Part shown: piece by piece, positions 48,465 to 60,798 of the stretch
How positions within the stretch are numbered: the first letter of the stretch is position 1
How the letters are laid out: each line of letters opens with the position of its first letter
Assembly (NCBI GenBank): GCA_006937955.1
Contig: SSNP01000051.1
Span: 2,272,188 to 2,336,187 of the forward strand
DNA: 64,000 nucleotides
Direction of reading: 5' to 3'
Source: Pachypanchax playfairii
Lineage: Eukaryota; Chordata; Actinopteri; Cyprinodontiformes; Aplocheilidae
Notes under the pieces: generated by a model
Database searches by the model: none
The model's input: the letters and a program-made list of their open reading frames with translations, nothing else
What the model was told of the DNA's origin: nothing
Program-made: the position numbers and the translations under genes

Positions 48465-49171
48465 AGCTACGTTTACATGGGCACATTTAATCGGAATAAA
48501 GCCCAATCAGAACAAAAAGACGTCATGTAAACATGTCAATCAGAATGTTTTGATCCGATGCAGCCTGATCAGAATGAAATTTACTTCCGATCGAGAGGGG
48601 TGGTTTTGTCCGATCTTCATTCGGATAGACGTGCATGTACACACCCATTCGGAAAGAAAGGGTGAAAAAAGCCCACTGCGCATGCGTACAACTTCAGCGT
48701 GACGTCTTTCTGCTTTCACAGACTCAAGTAGAAAACATGGCGGGAGATAAACAGAAGTGGTCTGCTGGTGCAGTCATCCTGTCATCCTGCTCTCCTCTCT
48801 TGTGGCAGAGGAGCAGTAGTAATATGTATTCAGCCGCTAGCTTGGTTAATGCGACCAGTAAAAACCCAAACATAAAGGTAATCACCCGCAGAGGGTCCAT
48901 ATTGGGGATAACGTGAGTCAGATCGAGCACACGATGGGGCGGGAAAGACGTGCAGAAAGGACGGAGTTTGTTTACTTTTTTTTCTTCCCCCGGAAAGACA
49001 ACTCGCTGTGCGCATGCTCAACTCATTTAACCTGATTGAGTGCTTGGTGCATGTGTACTCATGGCATGATCAGATCATTTCAGTTAGTGTCCATGTAAAC
49101 AGGGATTTGGGAATTCAGATCGACCAAGATTTTAATCAGATTGGGGAAATTTGGCGCATGTAAACGTAGCT
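48465..49171. mobile_element. Non-autonomous inverted-repeat DNA transposon, copy 2
   Basis: Same family as 4809-5496, with identical 15-bp inverted ends (AGCTACGTTTACATG). It is 707 bp, about 19 bp longer than copy 1 because of a segment after 48740. ATT lies directly outside both ends here, a possible 3-bp duplication, but copy 1 has AGT/ACT, so the duplication length is uncertain. A plus-strand frame starts ATG at 48737 (MAGDKQKWSAGAV..) and runs 60 codons to 48916. Its KWS.. start is faintly like Myb/SANT-type proteins of PIF/Harbinger elements. That is a weak hint only. Confidence 0.87.
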
Positions 49172-50295
49172 ATTGAAATGTTGAAATGTGTGTATGTAAA
49201 ATGTCAAAATTCCTTAAAAAAACTCTGAAAAAATTATTTACTTGTTGTTTGATCATCATTAATCATTTTATCTCCCTAAGCCTTTCACAACAAAACAAAC
49301 ATTTAGAACAAATCTTAAATGTAGCTGTTTCTATCTGTTTCTGCGTGCAGGTCACACAGATTCTATTCTTTTATATTGTTTTCGTGTGATGCGTCTCCTC
49401 TTCCCCCTTCAGCTTCTGACTCCTCCCACTTCAAGTTGAAAAATGCAGTTTTTTTATTTATGTTTCCATTTTCCAGCTCACCTGGCGAGCTTCAACCTCT
49501 CGCTCAGCTCTTGAGATGACGTAGCAGTCACAAAAGAGTTAAAACTGCTCCAGTAAAAAAAAAAAAAAAAAAAGAAATAGAAATTCTTCTGACATTGCCT
49601 CCAAAATTATTTCAATGATTTATTTACCATAGATTGTTACAGATATTTGCGAGTATAAATAGTGGGAGCAGCAGTTAGCTGTTGCATTGCACCAGTACAG
49701 CTCATATTTCTTTCCTTGTAATGCTAAAAGTTTACCTGCTAGCATTCACATGAACACCTCAGCTTGTATTAGCTGTCTGTTTCAGAACAATCTCTCTTTT
49801 TACAAACTGGAAATTTAAATAGTTCAACAGATAATATATTCATTCTTTTGTACAGAAACCCATTTCCAAAAGAGCTGAACAAGCGCTTTAAAGCTTCAGT
49901 CTAAGTTTAAAAAAAGTGCTAAACACACATGATGTTGACAGAAACAAAGTGGATTTGGCAGCTAGCTAAAAGATAAAAGATGTTGTATAACAAATAAAGA
50001 AAACCTGTAAAAAAAATCCACTTTAAAGTTTATTTTATAATCACTTTTATTGGAATGTCTTTGTGAAACAGATCAACTGTAGAAACTTCAAAGGGAAAGC
50101 CTGCAGCAAAAGCACGAAGCCACAGCAGTATTTCTCTAAAGTGGCTTCTTACCTCAGAGTTTTCTCCTTTGAAACTTCAGTGTTGTCGTTCTTGCAGTTG
50201 GCTATGATTTCTCTCTGCTTAACAAACACACATCAACATGGGTGGAAATAAAACCACAGTGTGTTGGAGCCATGGGAGGCTTTTCGTCTTCTTAT
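49172..50295. other. AT-rich intergenic DNA with poly-A run
   Basis: A run of about 18 A lies at 49556-49573. No gene or named repeat is seen; frames are short. Confidence 0.5.
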
Positions 50296-50640
50296 TAGTG
50301 ATATGTGTGTGTGTGTGTGTGTGTTTTCTGTTCCCTCGTTGCTTTCTGACAGATCATCAGACGTACGGATCACCGAAACATGTGGCCTGTTCAGAGATAT
50401 TATACAGAAACGCTGCGTGAATTTGAATGTGTGTGTGCGTGTTTATGGATAAATATGTGTGTGTGCGCCTTCTGGACAGGGTGAGAGTGAAATATGGACT
50501 TGGAGAGGGAGTTGAGGGTGGTGGCGCAGATCTCTTGACAGCCCGATCAAGATGTACTTGACTGTCTCGTGTGTGTGTGTGTGTGTGTGTGGGGTGGGGG
50601 GTGTTTTTGGAGTATTGAATATTTGTGTGTGAGCTGGCGT
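50296..50640. repeat. GT-rich segment with two short (GT)n tracts
   Basis: GT tracts at about 50303-50323 and 50569-50591 sit in DNA otherwise rich in TGTG words. Minus-strand frames with Thr-His runs are artefacts of this composition. Confidence 0.75.
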
Positions 50641-53600
50641 CTGAATATCTGCAGCAACGGCACCCCGTTGTCACCCAAACTTCTAAAGCTTAATCCTTTC
50701 TGAAAGAGGATTTTAAAATCACATCCAGCTAATGTAAGAAACACAAACACACATTAAGACACAAAGAGACAGTCAGACACAAACACACGATTATGAAAAC
50801 CATGTGGGACAGACTGTTTCTGACATTACAACCATCATCTCACTCACTCTCCTACCCATGTCTCTCTCGTTAAACCTACATTTGGAGAGATTGTCTGTCT
50901 GTGTGTGTCTGTGAATGTGCCAAGTCGTCTTAAAAAAAAACAAAAAACAAGCTTGTCAACCTCCTTAAGTCATGTTCATGAAATGAACGCAGAAAGGAAA
51001 CAGGTCTCTGCTCTTTACATTTCTCCCTCTTTTGAAACTGATTTAGTCATCAGTCAGCTGTTTGGTGCTTCAGCTTCACATGTGTAGGCATGTGGAAAAA
51101 GTACAGACTGTTTTCATACTTTTTTTAATAAAAAACAGAAATATGTTAAAGTATTTGACCTTAATGATGTGTGGTTGACTTATTTTGTCAGACATTTAAA
51201 AATCTATTTTATGTCTTGTTCATCGATTTGAACTTCAAAAGAAATATTAATGACTTCTAAACTGTGAGACTGAAATGTCATATTTTTATCCCTTTAGCAT
51301 AAATCATATGACATTTATTGATGCATTCAGGAATCACGTGATGAGTTATAGTATATACAGTCTCACTGATTATTACTAAGAAAAGAGGTCTGCATCTTAA
51401 TGCTGGATTTATAAAAATGTGCATTTTTACCTAAAGTAGCTTTTTGTGTCGGAAAATTGCTGTGTCTCATTGTAAATAAGATGTAACAGTTAATGCTTCA
51501 GTTGGCCATATTTATATTAGATTTGTAATTAGACAAAGCTGGATTCCTCTGGTCCTGTGGTCTGGGTTGCATAATGACATGCTAGTCTCAGTGATCTGTG
51601 TAGCCCACTGAAATAAAATAAAAAATACATATAAAAAGCCTAATGTGAGGAAAATAACAAAAATCTGAGGACTGCAGTGACGGTAGCAAATCAGCAGCCT
51701 GCATTTGTGATTTTTATTGTAGCCATAAGCCAAGAGGTCAAGTGAATAACCTGCAGAACCAGCTGTTTTTTTAATCTTTTCCTCCCTAATTCCATCATTG
51801 CCTTAGCTCAGACAGCAAACATCCAGAACACTGAGGTTACACAGTGAGCTTCTGCCTCTCTAGTCAAGTCCAGCTTTTCAAGCTGGAGTACTAGGCCAGA
51901 GATGGTGCAAAATTCTAAACTTTTTGAAGCCACAAAAATTTAATATTAGCTATTAATTTTACTCATCAAAGAGAAAGGTTAGTTTCAAACAGACTCAAGC
52001 TAATGGCTCTCTTGCCCAGATTCTGTCTTGCTCGGTTGACTGTGCCTGCCTGCTGTCCAGTCGTCCTGCTCGTGCACTTCTCACACAGTGGAATTTCTCC
52101 AATCCTCCTCAGGCTCTGCTGAAGGCTTCTCCTCCCTGCCGCCATTTTAAAATATGTAAATGAGTGAAAAAACTGGTTTAAACCTGTATCCATGTTGGAA
52201 ATACTGCCTTTTTCACCCTCACCACCTCTGAGACCTTCTCATATGGACTTTGTTGGTCATTAGCAGGGTTTTTACATCTAAATTTGTTTATTCCACACTT
52301 TAGGACTTCTCAGTTTGATCCATTTTCACATTACAGCTGTGAACCCACCCCTAGACCCAGATTTAGATCTCAAAACAAAAAAAATAATTTTGGCAGAAAA
52401 TGTAGTCCAGAATGAAGAAACAAAACAAATAAACAACCACACTTTTTTTTTTTACTTTAAATAGTCACTGGTTGCAATTAAATCTACCCAGTCCTCCTTA
52501 GAAAATACAGACTATGTGTCATCTTTTATTAAACAATTTCTACTAACAAAATGTACCTCCTTCTACTACACAAATGCACCATGGATCTCTTTGTATAATC
52601 CAGTAAATTGAAGGGAGTGGATGTTGTACAATTTGCAATGTTATCAAATCCAAGTTAATTCATGTGCTTTGTCATTAATCAGTCCCATATCATTATTTAC
52701 TCTGGAGCAAAATCCTAATTTGTATTACCTGGATCATTTTTCTCATATGTTCATAATTTAACATTGGTGATTAAAAAAAAAAATCTCTTTAATTTAGTCA
52801 CAGACACATACAAAGTATGAGCCCTTTTTCAGTTCAGTCCATTAGTGTTTTTGTGTGTGTAGTTCTTTGCCTCCATATGCTGCCAGCCATCAACATGTAT
52901 GTTCATGAGTTAAACTGTCTGTGTGCCAAAATATCCACCTTAACAAGTCATTTAATTTAAGCTACTACCAGTGGAATTCAATACTAGATGAGTTCTGCGA
53001 CCCTCTCGAGTCCCCCGACGACAATATTTCACACAAGCTGTCTCCAGCCTTTCTGTGGCAGTTGCACTAATCCTTCGAAGACAATTTGCAAATGATGGTG
53101 TTAAATATTCTACACGTGGGGTTTTTATTTACTGAGTGAATTTCAACAGTAAAATCTTGATTTAATTGGAGTTGATTACTTTTCAGAACCTAGATTACAA
53201 TTTTTGGATCAATTTCCATTGTGGGTTTGAGTTTACTTTGTACTTATGTGTGGTAAGGCATGTCTTTCAGTCATGTAAACACTCTACATCAGCCACCAAC
53301 AATCTTTTTTAGTTTCCTAAAATTTTACATTTTAGAACAAAAACTGTAGCTGTGACACAAGTCCATGAAACAGTTTTTATGTTGCCTTTCTAATGGATAA
53401 ATAAATTATGAGCTGCTAACAGTTATGACACATGAGCCATAAAATGTATTGAATAGAGAAGATAGTTACATGGATTTCTTTGCTACTGTAACACAGTTAA
53501 AATTGTCTGTTCTTCTACTTTATTCTTGTTTGACAAAATAAATGAAGAGCCCTCCTACCTTTCGACCTGGAAGCGCCAAATGCAGAGTCGGAATACAGCT

Positions 53601-54000
53601 AAACTATTACTTCAAAAGTTTAAAATATTACGATAATGATTGTAATTTGATGTCCAAATGATGATTTTACAATTTTCTGCGTAGATTAATAAAACACAGT
53701 ATACACTGGATTATGAAACATTCTGTTTAATGGCCTAAAAATGTATACAGATTTGATTTAAACTATGCAGACATGATTAAAACAATGCTAGTTTTATTTA
53801 AACATGTCAAAACAACCACCGCCTTAAATTTTTTCCATCTGTCTGAATAATAAATGAGATTCTCTCCTGATTGAAATGACTGTGTTCATGTTCATCTTAC
53901 AGAGACCACACATGTCAAGGGCACAAGGTGACAAAATAAAATGTAGTCTCAATCAGAACACATTTTACAAACATTTGGTATTCATTACATGATGAACAAT
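50641..54000. other. AT-rich intergenic DNA, no gene seen
   Basis: About 3.4 kb of unique DNA with homopolymer runs (for example A runs near 50932 and 52768, a T run near 52443) and only short chance frames. No named repeat recognised. Confidence 0.58.
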
Positions 54001-54565
54001 AATCCTTTTCCTGCATTAAATGGCAAATTATTTTCAGCTATCTTTAATCTAATTAGGCAAATTAGTTTATTCTCCTTTATGGTTTTTTGCCTCGTCGTCT
54101 TTAATTTACTGTCTCCTCCTTCATCGATCTATCGCAAGGTTTTTTTTTGTCTTTAGTCTCTTGCTGGCTGACAAAGCCACAGCTCGTCGGGGTCCTCAGC
54201 ACCCTACACTCATCACTGGTGTGTTTGACATAATCTGTCAAAACAGGCCACACTGTCTTATTTCAGCTCTTGACATTTTCTTTTCCTTTTTTTCCCTCTT
54301 TATTTTCTCTCCCATATACAGCAGCTTTTCTGTGCCAAATTCCTCCATGACCAGAGGCATTTTTATTTAAACATATGTCAAATGCAAATGGCCCTTGAGA
54401 GATGGGTGGCTCATCTTCTTGACAGACTTCCCAGTTATATGCTTATTCGAACCTTTTCACGTCCACGGCTGTTTTTCAGAAGAAATTACATCAGATAGTT
54501 GTCTATGAACCATTTCCATCAACAGAAGTCACAGTCATGAAATTTGAATCAAGGGAGGGGATGCT
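54001..54565. promoter_or_regulatory. Candidate regulatory block with POU octamer
   Basis: Two complex parts flank a T-rich middle. The first (54005-54180) has AATCTAATTAGGCAAATTAG and CATCGATCTATCGC. The second (54375-54560) has a perfect octamer ATGCAAAT at 54382-54389, GCTTATTCGAACC and TGACAGACTTCCC. A 69-codon plus frame across the middle has no domain. Enhancer function is inferred. Confidence 0.4.
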
Positions 54566-56463
54566 GCTTTGGGAAAATATTAAATGATTACATGTCTGCC
54601 AAAGCCAAAAAAAGTAGGAAAATGAAGAGGATGAAAATATGAAATAAGCTACTGAAAGACAAATACGGCACAAAAACTAAAAAGTTTCCCTTTTTTTAAC
54701 AATTGGGAATTTACAGAAAGTTTAGAAATTTTTCAAATCAGACTGAAGCTGAACACCTTTTCTGTAACATTTTTAATTGTTTTGACTCAGTCTTTAATTT
54801 CATGAGTTACATTCAACACTTCAGTTTTTACTGACAAAAAATAGGACTGTTTTTGTTTCTTCTGTTTCTTTTTTTTTTTTTTTTTACTGTCTGAACAAAG
54901 TGAGGGAAGGGTCTCAGGCACAGAAGAAGAGTAAGTGGAGGTTTCAGGGGGGAGGGGGAGGAGCTAAAACCTCAGTGGTGTCACAACTGCCAATTTGTGG
55001 CGAGTTTGATATGTCGACATCTGCATTCTTTCACGTTCAGTGTAGTGAAGGAGCAACTTTAGACTGCTTTATTTATCTCTATGCTCCTGCGGTTGAAAGG
55101 ATGCGTCGTCCTAACTGGAGTAAGTCTGTCTGTACAAGATGGGAAAAAGGGAGACAGACCCAACATAGTCCCTAATCAGAATACTCAGCTTCAACAACGA
55201 CTTGTTCATGATTATTTACATCCACAGGGAAAGACCTGATAGAAGACGGGATGATGATGAGGTCTGGAACTATATGTGTTTCTTGGTGTCACTGTTTTAG
55301 ATAACATGAAAAAATTCTATTGTAGAAAATGTTCCTGCATCTTTTTAATTCCAGCTGCTTTTTAAGGCAACAGTTGTGATAAACATCTCCAACAACTGTT
55401 CATCAGTTCTAAACATAAGAATGGTTGAATAGTAGAATAACTTTCATATGTGGAGCAGGAATCTTGCTAGATGACAAACTTTTTTTTGCACTTTTAGGCA
55501 TGTTCGTCATTCAGAACTCATTTTGTCAATGAGTGCAAGTTGACTTCCAGATATAATCAGTGACATTTTATTCATGTCTTTTACTTCTTGTAGGAGTTGT
55601 TTTAAAGGTAGATAGTAATTTCTTTTTTGCAATGAAATAGAATATTAATATTTTCTTGTTTGAACTGTATAACTCAGCAGAGGAAAATTATAATACTACC
55701 ACCTCTGTGTTTCTGAGAACTGTTACTGTAGACAACACTGGGTATTTTCTGATTTGGTCCACTGGATTATGAACTAATAACCAGATTTCTAATTCAAAGC
55801 TTTCTTTAAGTGGTATAGCACACATCTCCTACATTATGGGGATACCTTAAAAAACCTGAGACTAAATAACCTTTTTTTTCAGACTTTATTAAAATGTCTT
55901 ATTTCATTATCTGAGGGGGAAATTTGAATTCTGTTTTCTCCTCCTGTAACTCAAACCTGAACCCTATCTGTCTGCTTTATTACCAACTATGAACTGTAAC
56001 CACCATAAAGGTTGACATACGCATTGCTCAAAGTTCCTACACTGCTCTCAGGTTACCTTCTAGATTCCTGCCCTCCGTAGGGGGGGCTGTTCATCTTAAA
56101 GGATTCCCATGATCCTGACATCCACAGAATAAATGGTGCTTTTTGATATATTGTTTTTGTCCTAATGCAAGATCCATTCATTTTCAGAATAATTGTCATA
56201 TGAAATTCAGTGCTTGGTGCCGTTTTGTGCCAGTGTACAACTGTATTTTTATCTACCATAAACTTTTTCATAGACAGGATGAGATAAAGATCTCCTGAAA
56301 TGACAACCATCAACAACAGTTCTTATTAAAACAGTATTTTACTTTAAACCGAAACATATTTGGACTGAGGCAATAGCCAGATACCTGTATATTGAAGTCT
56401 TGGTAGTTTGTTTTAAAGAGGGTTTAACGCCAGAAAGGGTTAAATTAGAAGTTGCTACATGAT
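54566..56463. other. AT-rich intergenic DNA
   Basis: A T run of about 19 lies at 54868-54886, followed by a G/A-rich patch. The 91-codon plus frame at 54900-55175 and the 87-codon minus frame at 56053-56316 show no domain. Nothing else recognised. Confidence 0.5.
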
Positions 56464-56703
56464 ACTAACACTAGAAATATCCATCTTACCTTTGTATAGT
56501 GGTTGAATCTCAACAGTTTTCAGCTAACCTGGCTTGACCTGTTAGACTCTGCAAAATCCCCTTTTGACTTTCAATTTTTTTCCCGTCCTCCATTATACAT
56601 CCATAATATCAATTCACTGTGTAATTGGTACTGACCTTATTTTTTAATTAAAACCAGGATATTTACCATTAACCAGGTTTGGAAAAGTTCTTCCAGTGTT
56701 AGT
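56464..56703. mobile_element. Possible small inverted-repeat element
   Basis: ACTAACACTAGA at 56464-56475 is the inverted repeat of TCCAGTGTTAGT at 56692-56703, matching at 11 of 12 positions over 240 bp. No convincing target duplication is visible beyond a possible TA. A chance inverted repeat cannot be excluded. Confidence 0.35.
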
Positions 56704-56934
56704 TTTGTTATTTTGCATAAACGTGGTTAATTTATTTTGTTGTAGTGAAACAGCTGAATTCTTTGCAATTTAAATAAAGAGTGGATGATTTATACAGCTG
56801 CAGTGCAACATGGGTTTCATCAGTAGCAGAGTTGTATCAGTGAAAAGGGAAGTTTAACCTGGCATTAGAATGAGATCAGACATGTATTCTGCATGGCAAT
56901 TCTAGAGCATATGAGTTTCCATCCATCCGTCTAT

Positions 56935-57240
56935 CAAGGTGCGTTTTTGTTAATGTTGAGGAGTGGCGGTTCTACTCCGACCTCCTCGTGGATGATGGAG
57001 CTCCTCACCTTCTCAGATCTCATGGCCATAATTGAGTATTGGAACTTTGCCAGGGCTGCCCCTCATCCTTAACTTCATCTGCATTGATTATGACATTGCC
57101 CTGATCAGTAATGATAAAGCAGCAGCTTACCCTGAAGGCGAAGCTCTTGATTTACTGGTCCATCTATAGTCCACTCCATACTTGTGGTAATGAGAGTTGG
57201 ATCAAGACCGATTGAACAAGATCCCTGATACAAATGACTG
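56935..57240 (+). pseudogene. LINE reverse transcriptase relic, internally deleted
   Basis: The segment 57033-57062 (TGAGTATTGGAACTTTGCC, AGGGCTGCCCC) and the segment 57133-57236 (GAAGGCGAAGCTCTTGATTT, ACTGGTCCATCTATAG, then TGAGAGTTGGATCAAGACCG, AACAAGATCCCTGATACAAA) resemble two separate parts of the reverse-transcriptase frame of a very common fish non-LTR element. The second is the region encoding KAKLSIYRSIYVPTL-like residues near the C-terminus. Much of the frame between them is missing and stops are present. The clade is uncertain. Confidence 0.72.
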
Positions 57241-59065
57241 AAGACATTTGATTAAATATTATTTTATCTTAACAACAGTAACAAAGCACAATCAAGATTG
57301 CATCAACTTGAGAGATTGCAAGTTTTTATTGGACTATGTTCAATAATAGAACAGAACACTGGTTTAAAAACCAGTGGTTCATAAAATTTCTACTCCTGAA
57401 CTGCAAAATATCAAGAGCAAAAACTTTGGATGCTGAATATTACGGGTTGAATTCTTCAAACATTTCTAAAAAACCCCCCAAAATAAGAGCATTGTAAGAA
57501 ATTGGACAGCTTTAATTGCATAAAATAATTTTCCAAATTTACTTGATTTCCAGAGATATTCTCAGACTCCCAACTTCAAGCTTTGCAATCTACATTGAGG
57601 TCCCAACTCCAACTTTTGGAATTTCTGCCCCAAATAGTTCTCAAATACAAATTCACTATAGTATTAAGTATGCCATAGATCAGCCTAGTTGTAAATGTAG
57701 ACAGATATAAGCTCAATTTCCCAAACTTTTCATAGTTCACTGTAACATTTTATGAGGCAGTAACTTGCACATTCACAACAAACTCAAAGGTCGGAGTTTA
57801 GTATGGTTGTGGAAATTGCTTTGCCTCTAATCAGATGAGACACTTTGCCCAAACCTTTTCTGTTGTCAGACAGTTTTTAACTCCAATTTAAATTATACTT
57901 TGTAGCTATTTTATTTTTACAATTGGTGGAATGTATAAATAATTTAACTGCTTATGGTAAAAGGTCAAAAACATTGTCACTCATCTTAAGAGTTCTGTCT
58001 GATGGCGTATTTTTGGTCTCAGCTGAATACCTCAACACATTTTAGTTGGACGAACAATTTATTTTGCTATGGAGTCAGACTGTCATCTTTCCTCTCATCC
58101 ATTATGTCATCTACCAAGAACCTGTGCTAGAATTGCAAACGGCTGGATTTGATGACCCCAAAGATGGTAAAGCGATACCCATCTTCATATCACAACCAGA
58201 TTCTAAAAGGAACTTTTAAGTATACATTTGTGTTCAATAACTCTTGTCTTTGGCTTTTTGTACTCACGTCAGTCATTCAGCTGGTCCAAGGTTCTTTCTG
58301 AGACTCTTGTTCAAGTAAAAGCAGCTGCAATTCAGTTCCAGGCTGCTATCTTTATCCTGTATCTTCCCCATATTTGGATCTCAATCCTGTCAACTCCAAT
58401 TAGTGTGATTCCCTTTTATTTGACTTTTGCTCTCAGTCCATCACACACAAATAAAGATACATCAGATAAATGAGATACATGGATGTACTCATCCACCCAC
58501 ACCATTCCAGGCACTTCCAAATGAAAGAGAACGGTGGCAATGCCACAGGCCACCCACTACTGCAAATGAGTGCTTTACAGTACATAGCACTTCATCTGTC
58601 TGTCGTCGTAGGAACCAAGAAGTGTGCATGTCGGTGTCTTTCTTCATCCATTGACTGTATGTGTCTGGATGCTTGTCATGGTGGTTTTATACAAATTTAT
58701 ATATATGTAGTATCAGGTAAGTGGACATGTGGGGTTGGTTGTTTTGTTTTCATTAGACCTTTCTCATTTGATTCAATCATGTTTCATTGCAGAAAAAATA
58801 TGGAATATTTAATATTTTGTCGTGTTTTGGTTTAATTACAGACAGTACAAATTTAATCAATGGTTCATCTGCACCTACAATCATGGTGCTTTTTCAGGCA
58901 TCAAATAACTAATTGCAACCTTTTTCTTTTTTGAAAAATTAATATTTGAATAGATGGCAGCATGGAAGAACTAGTTGAATCAGCAGAAGTCAATGCCAGA
59001 AAACAATCATCTGTGTCAAGACCATTTTTAGTCCCATTTGTGTACATGGAGGGGGGGCAGGACTT
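57241..59065. other. AT-rich intergenic DNA
   Basis: Frames of 64-121 codons occur on the plus strand between 57516 and 58835. None has a domain, and frames overlap one another. Nothing else recognised. Confidence 0.5.
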
Positions 59066-59330
59066 TTTATTACCTCTTCCAAAAGGTAATATTTTTGCCA
59101 AGGTTTGTTTGTTTGTTAGTTAGCAAGATAACGAAAAATGTACCGAATGAAACTTGATGAAATTTTCAGGAAAGTTCAGAACTGGTTTGAGGAAGGAGTG
59201 AGTAGATTATCGGGCTGATCTGGATCACCGTCTGGATCCAGGATTTTTTTTAAGGATTCTTCATCTTTCTGAGATAGAGCTGTTTTTAACATATCAGCAT
59301 GTAACTTCACAATATTAGGTCTGGGTGCTT
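59066..59330 (+). repeat. Dispersed fish repeat TTACCTC..AGG, diverged copy
   Basis: TTACCTCTTCCAAAAGGTAA, GTTTGTTTGTTTGTTAG-like DNA, TTGATGAAATTTTCAGGAAA, GATCTGGATCACCGTCTGGA and TCCAGGATTTTTTTTAAGG occur in the same order as in the copy at 31545-31798. The far end is less certain because the GGAGGTCTGCGCTC terminus is not found. Confidence 0.65.
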
Positions 59331-60180
59331 GGGAAAAAATATAGCTTCATTTTCTTAAATGTCATCATGTTGGGAGGTGGGCGGTGCCTAATCAGGTTAT
59401 AGGAGCTGACCAATCAGAGCAGAATAAAATCTTTGGCAGGCAGTATGCACCTTAGCCTTTGTTCTTGCATAAAATCTGAAAATTTTTGGAACTTATTAGA
59501 GAATTTTAAACATTTCGGGACATGCTTATGACCTAAATTTTAGGTGGATTAATTCGAGTCATTTAAAAAAAGTCCGTATTTCATGATTGTCAGGCACACA
59601 AACTGGACTGAGATAGTATCTTTTATTATTTTACATTTGTGTGTTTTAATCAATTTTTAAAAACTTTAGCATGTCTCCCAGGTGGTGGCATTATCTTAAA
59701 CATGATTGTGACAACTGATAGCTCATCATTTCTTTTTTTATTTGTGGTATTTTTTTAGAATGAAGACCTCATTTAACACAAACCCCTCTGTCCTGGATGC
59801 TTGTAATTGTTCTGGCTCCTTCTACATATGTATTTACTGAAGAAGAAAGCTATTTTGGAAGTGATTTATTTTCAACAGCCTTATTTCACTTGACATTTCT
59901 AACTAAATTTTCAAACCCCACCCTCTTCTTGTTATGCTCTTTTCTAAGATATTTGAGTCTTCACCGTCCCTTCGACCGTTAAAAAAGAAACAATCACCAA
60001 ATACTCCAGTCAGAGTTTTTCATTTTGTCCAGAAAATCTTCCAAGTTGTGAACTTGCAGTCTGTCATTCCATCTTATGACTCACTTTTTGTTTTCCTTCT
60101 CTTGAATATCTGCTGCAATTTTGCTCTGAGAGCTACAGCATGTATGTTAGGACAGGAGAAGGGAAGGGGTGGGGGCAGCT
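59331..60180. other. AT-rich intergenic DNA
   Basis: Contains TGGGAGGTGGGCGGTGCC and GACCAATCAGAGC (a CCAAT word) near 59370-59420. Two short overlapping plus frames (61 and 82 codons) have no support. Confidence 0.45.
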
Positions 60181-60438
60181 GAAATGAGTGAGCCTGGAAT
60201 GTCGTCCAGCCAGCCAGTCAGTGAGGCCAGGCTAAGCAAAGTGCAGAAGGGCCACAAGTCTTTGAAGTCCGGCCTGACAGTTGTGGACCCTCGACGCTCC
60301 CTGGCACAGTGCAGCGAAACATGATCATGTTTCATTATTTTGATGGGAAAATCAGACAAACGGTTCACTTGAGGTTTATTTTAGTGCTGCTAACCTCTTG
60401 TCAAAGCACCAGGAAGCTCAAAACAGCAGAGTGACATG

Positions 60439-60473
<35 letters not shown>
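60439..60473. repeat. (CA)n microsatellite
   Basis: CA tract of 35 bp after a CGCA start. A second, interrupted CA/CGCA-rich stretch lies at about 60606-60650. Confidence 0.95.
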
Positions 60474-60475
<2 letters not shown>

Positions 60476-60798
60476 ATCCAAATGCGACGCTCATTTTAGA
60501 TTAAGCAACAAAGAACCCATTCATCTTTTTCTAGTTTGATGTATTCTGGTCTGTTTTATTTTATTGTGCAGTTTCTATCTAACACACTAAATCACTGACA
60601 ACTGCACATACACACACCCACGCACGCACACACACGCACATACACACACTGACATTTTCTCCTAACATATGTAGTGCTTGATTACATTTGCTTTGTGTTT
60701 GACTAAAATCAGAAACTTGTGCCGTTGAAGGTTGGTGTGTTTAATGGACATGTCCATCACTTTCTATACTAATTCTCTTGGGTCTAACCAGACATTTA

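Noticed and set aside
48724..48930. Minus-strand frame with a Leu run in both copies of the inverted-repeat element
   Set aside because: Shared because the copies share sequence. The Leu run mirrors a GAGGAGCAGTAGTAAT-type stretch. The plus-strand ATG frame is at least as likely, so I do not call it a transposase.
58470..58835. 121-codon plus-strand frame
   Set aside because: No recognised domain, overlapping frames at 58228-58473 and 58427-58654, and ordinary AT-rich composition.
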